Source of the DNA: Tachypleus tridentatus | Lineage: Eukaryota > Arthropoda > Merostomata > Xiphosura > Limulidae | Assembly: GCF_004210375.1 (NCBI RefSeq) | Contig: NC_134832.1 | Coordinates: 154,377,592 to 154,441,591 of the forward strand | Reading direction: 5' to 3' | Length of the DNA: 64,000 nt | Shown here: positions 62,201 through 64,000 of the stretch, in pieces | Layout of the letters: every line of letters begins with the position of its first letter | Position numbering within the stretch: the first letter of the stretch is position 1 | Position numbers and translations under genes: made by a program | Notes under the pieces: model-generated | The model's database searches: none | What the model saw: the letters and a program-made list of their open reading frames with translations, nothing else | What the model was told of the DNA's origin: nothing

Positions 62201-63267
62201 CCTATAGGCAAGTCTTGGTTTTACAGTTCAATATTATCTAAGTGTTCTTTAGGACTGTTATGTTGAAAGTTGCATTCTTTCCTCATATATCTGTGGTGTG
62301 TTTATATGTAGACAGATGAAAATTGTCTCATCCTTGATGTAGCCACCACATTTATTTCACATACATCCATAAACAAACACTCATCCCTACCAAGAAAGAA
62401 CACACCTATCATATTCCACTTGTATAACACATCATTAGACTAATAAGGAGGTCAAAAATATTATACTTAACAATTACACAATACCTACCACTAAATCTAC
62501 CATCAAAAACCCACCCATTGTTTCTTAAAATCCTAACTGACAATGACCTTAAACAAAAACAAAATGATACTATAGACAATGACACATGTACACAAAACGT
62601 GTGTCACCTGCTCATATTTAAACAAGGAAAAACACAATTTTCAACATAAGACTATCCTTTACATGTGCCAAAAATGTTGAATATTGGCAAGTAATGTGAC
62701 ATTTGTTTTAAGTACGACATTATGTTAACATTTCTTTTACAAATACATTAAGAGCCATTTAGTAGTCATTCAAGTTATTTTTTCATTAAATAAAAATTTA
62801 CATCACTATACAATTAAATGTTATACATACCAAGTCACAATATTAGACAGTGTGAACAGTTTAGTCATGTAATTCACATCAAATGAACCTTTCAGGTAAA
62901 GAATTCCACAGGATATTAAAAGTATAAAAACTATGTTTGTGTGTCAAAAAAGTATAGTGATTTAAGTTTATGAACTAAACTTTAAAATTAAGCTTTCTAA
63001 TGAGTGAAAATAAAAGGTTGAAAAACACTGTGGAAAGACAAAAATAATGCTAACAATTAACAATAATAATATTTTTCACATTTAATTCTGGTGTTGAGTT
63101 ACAATTTTTTTTTTTAAGAAAACAAGGAACCAAAACATGCATACTTCCTCCAGGCTCATGGCTTTCAGTGCTTCTTCCTCGGCTTGTGTTAGCTCTTTGT
63201 CCTGAGTGATAACATTTGAACTTTCACCAAGCATTTTGGCCACTTCCAGTTCCAGCGGAGTTTTAGT
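50182..63267 (-). CDS. UTP14: UTP14, small-subunit processome component (7 exons, partial at both ends)
   Basis: UTP14 (UTP14A in mammals) is a nucleolar protein of the U3 snoRNP-containing small-subunit processome. In yeast it activates the DEAH helicase Dhr1 (DHX37), which removes U3 from pre-18S rRNA. Seven minus-strand exons (63267-63145, 61051-60957, 58884-58761, 55436-55359, 54167-53233, 51456-51340, 50281-50182) join in frame, all with GT-AG introns, into 1,572 nt or 524 codons. Landmarks in order: TKTPLELEVAKML, KAMSLEE, the basic block KARRRNKIKSKKYHRILK, LALEKLEDLERQ, LKHRNTGKWAK, KYDEQ, acidic SESEEEE, NPWL, LEAFADDDVLNEF, PGWGSWGG and FLIK...GNVIINQK. All match the family in order. 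The human protein is about 770 residues, so an N-terminal part and the last 80-100 residues are absent. No start codon is assigned. Confidence 0.95.
50282..51339 (-). other. UTP14 intron f-g
   Basis: Intron of about 1.06 kb with GTAAGT...CTGCAG ends. It contains a TATATA/CACACA microsatellite at 50912-50941. No other feature is recognised. Confidence 0.85.
51340..51456 (-). CDS. UTP14: UTP14 exon f (PGWG motif)
   Basis: The acceptor TTTTTAG precedes AGAAGA; the first A completes a K codon from exon e. The donor is AG then GTAAGT. It encodes EEKKSVINKDKPKDLDLFL, then PGWGSWGGSGIKPSKRKRQ. The KPKD-x-DL-x-LPGWG-x-WGG motif is diagnostic for UTP14. Confidence 0.96.
51490..51690. repeat. degenerate repeat of about 55 bp next to exon f acceptor
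   Basis: Three to four diverged units share ATGTATTCATCACATGTAAT, TATTTATATTGATGTG and AAATACCTATAT. The array lies just upstream of the exon f acceptor in transcript direction. Confidence 0.7.
52125..52600. repeat. 44-bp minisatellite, about 10 units
   Basis: The unit is GTTATAAGTACATGCTTGAT then GTCATTCGAACATCACTAGA then CACT; the period is 44 (52147 and 52191). On the minus strand it contains GAATGACATCAAGCATGTAC, a diverged relative of GAATATGTTCAAGTATGTGC in the 47-bp array that follows. The two arrays therefore probably share an origin at the exon e splice junction. Confidence 0.92.
52640..53232. repeat. 47-bp minisatellite built on the exon e splice donor, about 12 units
   Basis: The plus-strand unit is TACAAGCACATACTTGAACA then TATTCAAATGTCATCAACAG then ACATCAT; the period is 47 (52683 and 52730). 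On the minus strand each unit carries TTCAAGTATGTGCTTGTAAT, the same bases that span the exon e donor (TTCAA then GTATGTGC at 53237-53226). Part of the preceding exon sequence (GATGATGTTTTGAATGA) is also echoed as GATGACATTTGAATATG. The unit therefore includes exon end plus donor plus intron start. Confidence 0.93.
53233..54167 (-). CDS. UTP14: UTP14 exon e (large acidic exon, 311 codons)
   Basis: The acceptor CCAACAG precedes AGCAGG; the donor reads TTCAA then GTATGT, in phase 2. It begins SREQLREQLELSRHLTKKIV, then acidic SESEEEE. A long low-complexity charged region rich in K, E, S and N follows, with NPWL near its start, and the exon ends LEAFADDDVLNEF, a conserved family motif. Reading past the donor adds YVLVMMSVDDI and a stop at 53196. 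The donor sequence is copied tandemly in the 47-bp minisatellite downstream. Confidence 0.95.
54168..55358 (-). other. UTP14 intron d-e
   Basis: About 1.19-kb AT-rich intron with GTGAGT...CAACAG ends. No repeat array or other gene is seen. Confidence 0.85.
55359..55436 (-). CDS. UTP14: UTP14 exon d (26 codons)
   Basis: The acceptor CCCTAG precedes GAACGT; the donor is CAA then GTGAGT. Both ends are in phase 0. It encodes ERVTLKHRNTGKWAKQQKLR then AKYDEQ. The LKH-x-N-x-GKWAK motif is one of the most conserved in UTP14. Confidence 0.95.
56160..57130. repeat. intronic 60/68-bp minisatellite, about 14 units
   Basis: The unit is GAGAAGAGGTATTAGTTTCC then ATTCAAAGCAAGCAACACAC then TTAGAATGAAACCACAAAAC and CACACTAT. 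Shorter variants lack the ATGAAACCACA stretch. It lies in the intron between exons c and d. The 148-codon minus open frame (IVWFCSKCVACFEWK repeats) is a by-product. Confidence 0.93.
57160..57305. repeat. 66-bp repeat, 2 units
   Basis: Two units share CCCTTAGAATGAAACTACAA then ATCAACCTGGATATCA and TATAGCT. The first bases match the end of the 60/68-bp unit to the left, so this is probably a decayed side branch. Confidence 0.8.
57450..58585. repeat. intronic 81-bp minisatellite, 14 units
   Basis: The unit is AGTAAAGAAGAGAATGTCCG then AATTGGCTGAGCATATGACA then CAACCTTTAATAAATATGAA and AACAGAAGTACCTAACCATT; the period is 81 (57481 and 57562). Units are almost identical except for small indels at GTCCGAATT (GTCGAATT, GTCCAATT, GTCAGAATT), which look like long-read consensus errors. 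It lies in the c-d intron, about 180 bp past the exon c donor. Confidence 0.95.
58761..58884 (-). CDS. UTP14: UTP14 exon c
   Basis: The acceptor ACATTAG precedes ATATCATCG; the first base completes the K codon of exon b. The donor is TTG then GTAAAT, in phase 0. It encodes YHRILKRERLKKDLKEFEEL and ends LEDLERQRIL, a charged helical segment. The apparent reading frame upstream of YHR, rich in Y, I and F, is intron and not a signal or membrane segment. Confidence 0.95.
58885..60089 (-). other. UTP14 intron b-c, repeat-free part
   Basis: AT-rich intron sequence without a recognisable gene or RNA. A 66-codon plus open frame at 59455-59655 lacks motifs. Confidence 0.7.
60090..60290. repeat. degenerate repeat of about 21-35 bp
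   Basis: Loose copies of AAACAAGCTTAAATATGAAT and GAATACAAACAA recur in the UTP14 b-c intron. They are strongly diverged. Confidence 0.65.
60466..60956. repeat. 55-58-bp minisatellite abutting the exon b donor, 8-9 units
   Basis: The plus-strand unit is TACTTAATACCCTTTTGAAC then ACATGATACAACAACAACCA then TGCTCTATTTAGTACCCC. GTACC anchors fall at 60495, 60552, 60608, 60663, 60719, 60776, 60832, 60888 and 60946. The last anchor belongs to the genuine exon b donor flank. On the minus strand each unit reads AAGTAWGGGGTACTAAATAG, matching the donor AA then GTAAGGGGTACTAAATAG. Six of the eight intronic copies keep AAGTAAG or AAGTATG; one has AAGCAGG and one AACTAAG. Confidence 0.92.
60957..61051 (-). 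CDS. UTP14: UTP14 exon b (basic block)
   Basis: The acceptor TTTTAG precedes GCC; the donor reads AA then GTAAGG, leaving phase 2. It encodes AQERHRELQKARALLSYREA followed by KARRRNKIKSKK, a highly basic segment typical of the family that probably helps nucleolar or rRNA binding. Reading past the donor gives AAG then TAA, an immediate stop. A minisatellite whose units copy the donor flank starts right here (60466-60956). Confidence 0.95.
61052..63144 (-). other. UTP14 intron a-b
   Basis: A 2.1-kb intron. Near 61890-61915 the minus strand reads CTGATGAAGAGTGCTGGTTG, which resembles sequences I associate with 3' parts of some arthropod retroelements. That is weak, and no coding domain is visible. 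Nothing else is recognised. Confidence 0.6.
63145..63267 (-). CDS. UTP14: UTP14 exon a (41 codons)
   Basis: The acceptor TTATAG precedes ACT; the donor is GAA followed by GTATGC. It starts and ends in phase 0. It encodes TKTPLELEVAKMLGESSNVI and ends LKAMSLEE, the conserved stretch that leads into the basic block. Conserved UTP14 sequence should continue upstream (a tryptophan-containing segment just before TPLE in other species), but I found no matching exon in the 700 bases before the window edge. Confidence 0.93.
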
Positions 63268-63984
63268 CTATAACAAAAATAGCTTTCATTATGAAAATGA
63301 GTGCAGTTTTTGTATTATCTTTGTTGTTGGTGTTAAAAGGGATTAACATAGTTGTGACTTTCCCTTGAAACAGTTAACTTATGTTTTAACTTGGAACAAA
63401 ACAGTCACAACCCAAGTAAATATGACAACAAAAACTTGGTGAAAAAACAAACACAGCCTAGCTTTAAGAACATTTCAGTCATCTTTGTTGAGTAGTGTCA
63501 ACTGTACAAATAGAAAGAACATTATAAAAAATAAAAATAACAAGTGTAATTATATTTATTTAGAGTGGTGAAGTCTGTAAGAGTTTCAGATATTTTTATA
63601 ATTAAAATTTATGCATTTCAATAGAAGTTTAATGTTAGGAAAAAAATGTAAAGCTAAGTTTTGGTTCAGTTTTAAAAGTATTTGAATTTTGTGGTAAACA
63701 AAATTATACACTCTCACCAGAAAAAAGGCATAAAACATTTGGAAATCAGTCTTGTCTGTAATCACCCAACTATTGAAAGTAATATAAAGTGCTAATACAT
63801 GCAACTTTATTATGAAATGTTGGAACACTTCTGCATGCAGTAAAACCACTACAGAGGTTGAATATCTTATATTAAAACAATTTTGGAGCCATAAAGTCAT
63901 TATAGTCCATGTTGTCACATCCAGCCATGCACTAACAGATTATAATAGACCTGTAGCATACCTTCAATTGCAAAGAGCTCTGAC

Positions 63985-64000
63985 ATTAAACTCTGATGTC
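63985..64000 (-). CDS. possible UTP14 exon fragment at window edge
   Basis: The last bases read TSEFN on the minus strand, followed by GTCAGA, a weak donor, in the phase needed to join exon a. SEFNV occurs in vertebrate UTP14 well upstream of TPLE, as I recall, so about 100 residues would be missing if the two joined directly. A much better donor shape (AAG then GTATGC at 63961) exists, but its only open frame gives a phase that does not fit exon a. Very tentative. Confidence 0.2.

Noticed and set aside
61855..62620. Retroelement in UTP14 intron a-b
   Set aside because: Only one short motif resembles known 3' ends, and no reverse transcriptase or nuclease residues could be read in any frame.

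Overview
The window is nuclear DNA from an animal. It is AT-rich, has no compact operon-like coding, and carries tRNA-derived SINEs, Tc1/mariner and LINE debris, and one split gene whose seven readable exons are joined by GT-AG introns. The main SINE family has a tRNA-Thr(CGT)-like head and a CAAA/TTTG-rich tail, and resembles elements I remember from chelicerate, especially horseshoe crab, genomes. That assignment is from memory and moderately uncertain. A run of exactly 500 N at 47457-47956 marks a scaffold gap.

Layout. Positions 1-8340 are a 41-bp satellite with a 2.66-kb higher-order duplication and a diverged 63-bp edge. Positions 8919-11100 hold a broken Tc1/mariner transposase split by a 49-bp minisatellite that appears to have grown out of its own coding sequence. 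From 11.8 to 38.1 kb there are about twenty minisatellite families with units of 18-96 bp, separated by short unique DNA, SINE copies and one LINE reverse-transcriptase tail (24196-24500). Positions 38105-44465 are a 73-bp satellite of about 87 units with an internal repeat of about 1.77 kb. Roughly half of the window is tandem repeat.

The only host gene I can support lies on the minus strand between 63267 and 50182. It is UTP14, a component of the small-subunit processome. The seven exons join in frame into 524 codons covering the central and C-terminal part of the family. The 5' part lies beyond the right edge or is unresolved, and the last C-terminal exon or exons were not found; the N gap may hold them. 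Its introns carry five large minisatellites.

The most interesting signal is that two of these arrays begin exactly at a UTP14 5' splice site. Their units repeat the donor sequence, giving rows of look-alike donors directly downstream of real exons. In both cases, reading past the true donor meets a stop codon before the first decoy. The second notable signal is the Tc1-derived minisatellite. Most long open reading frames elsewhere are by-products of repeat units whose length is a multiple of three.
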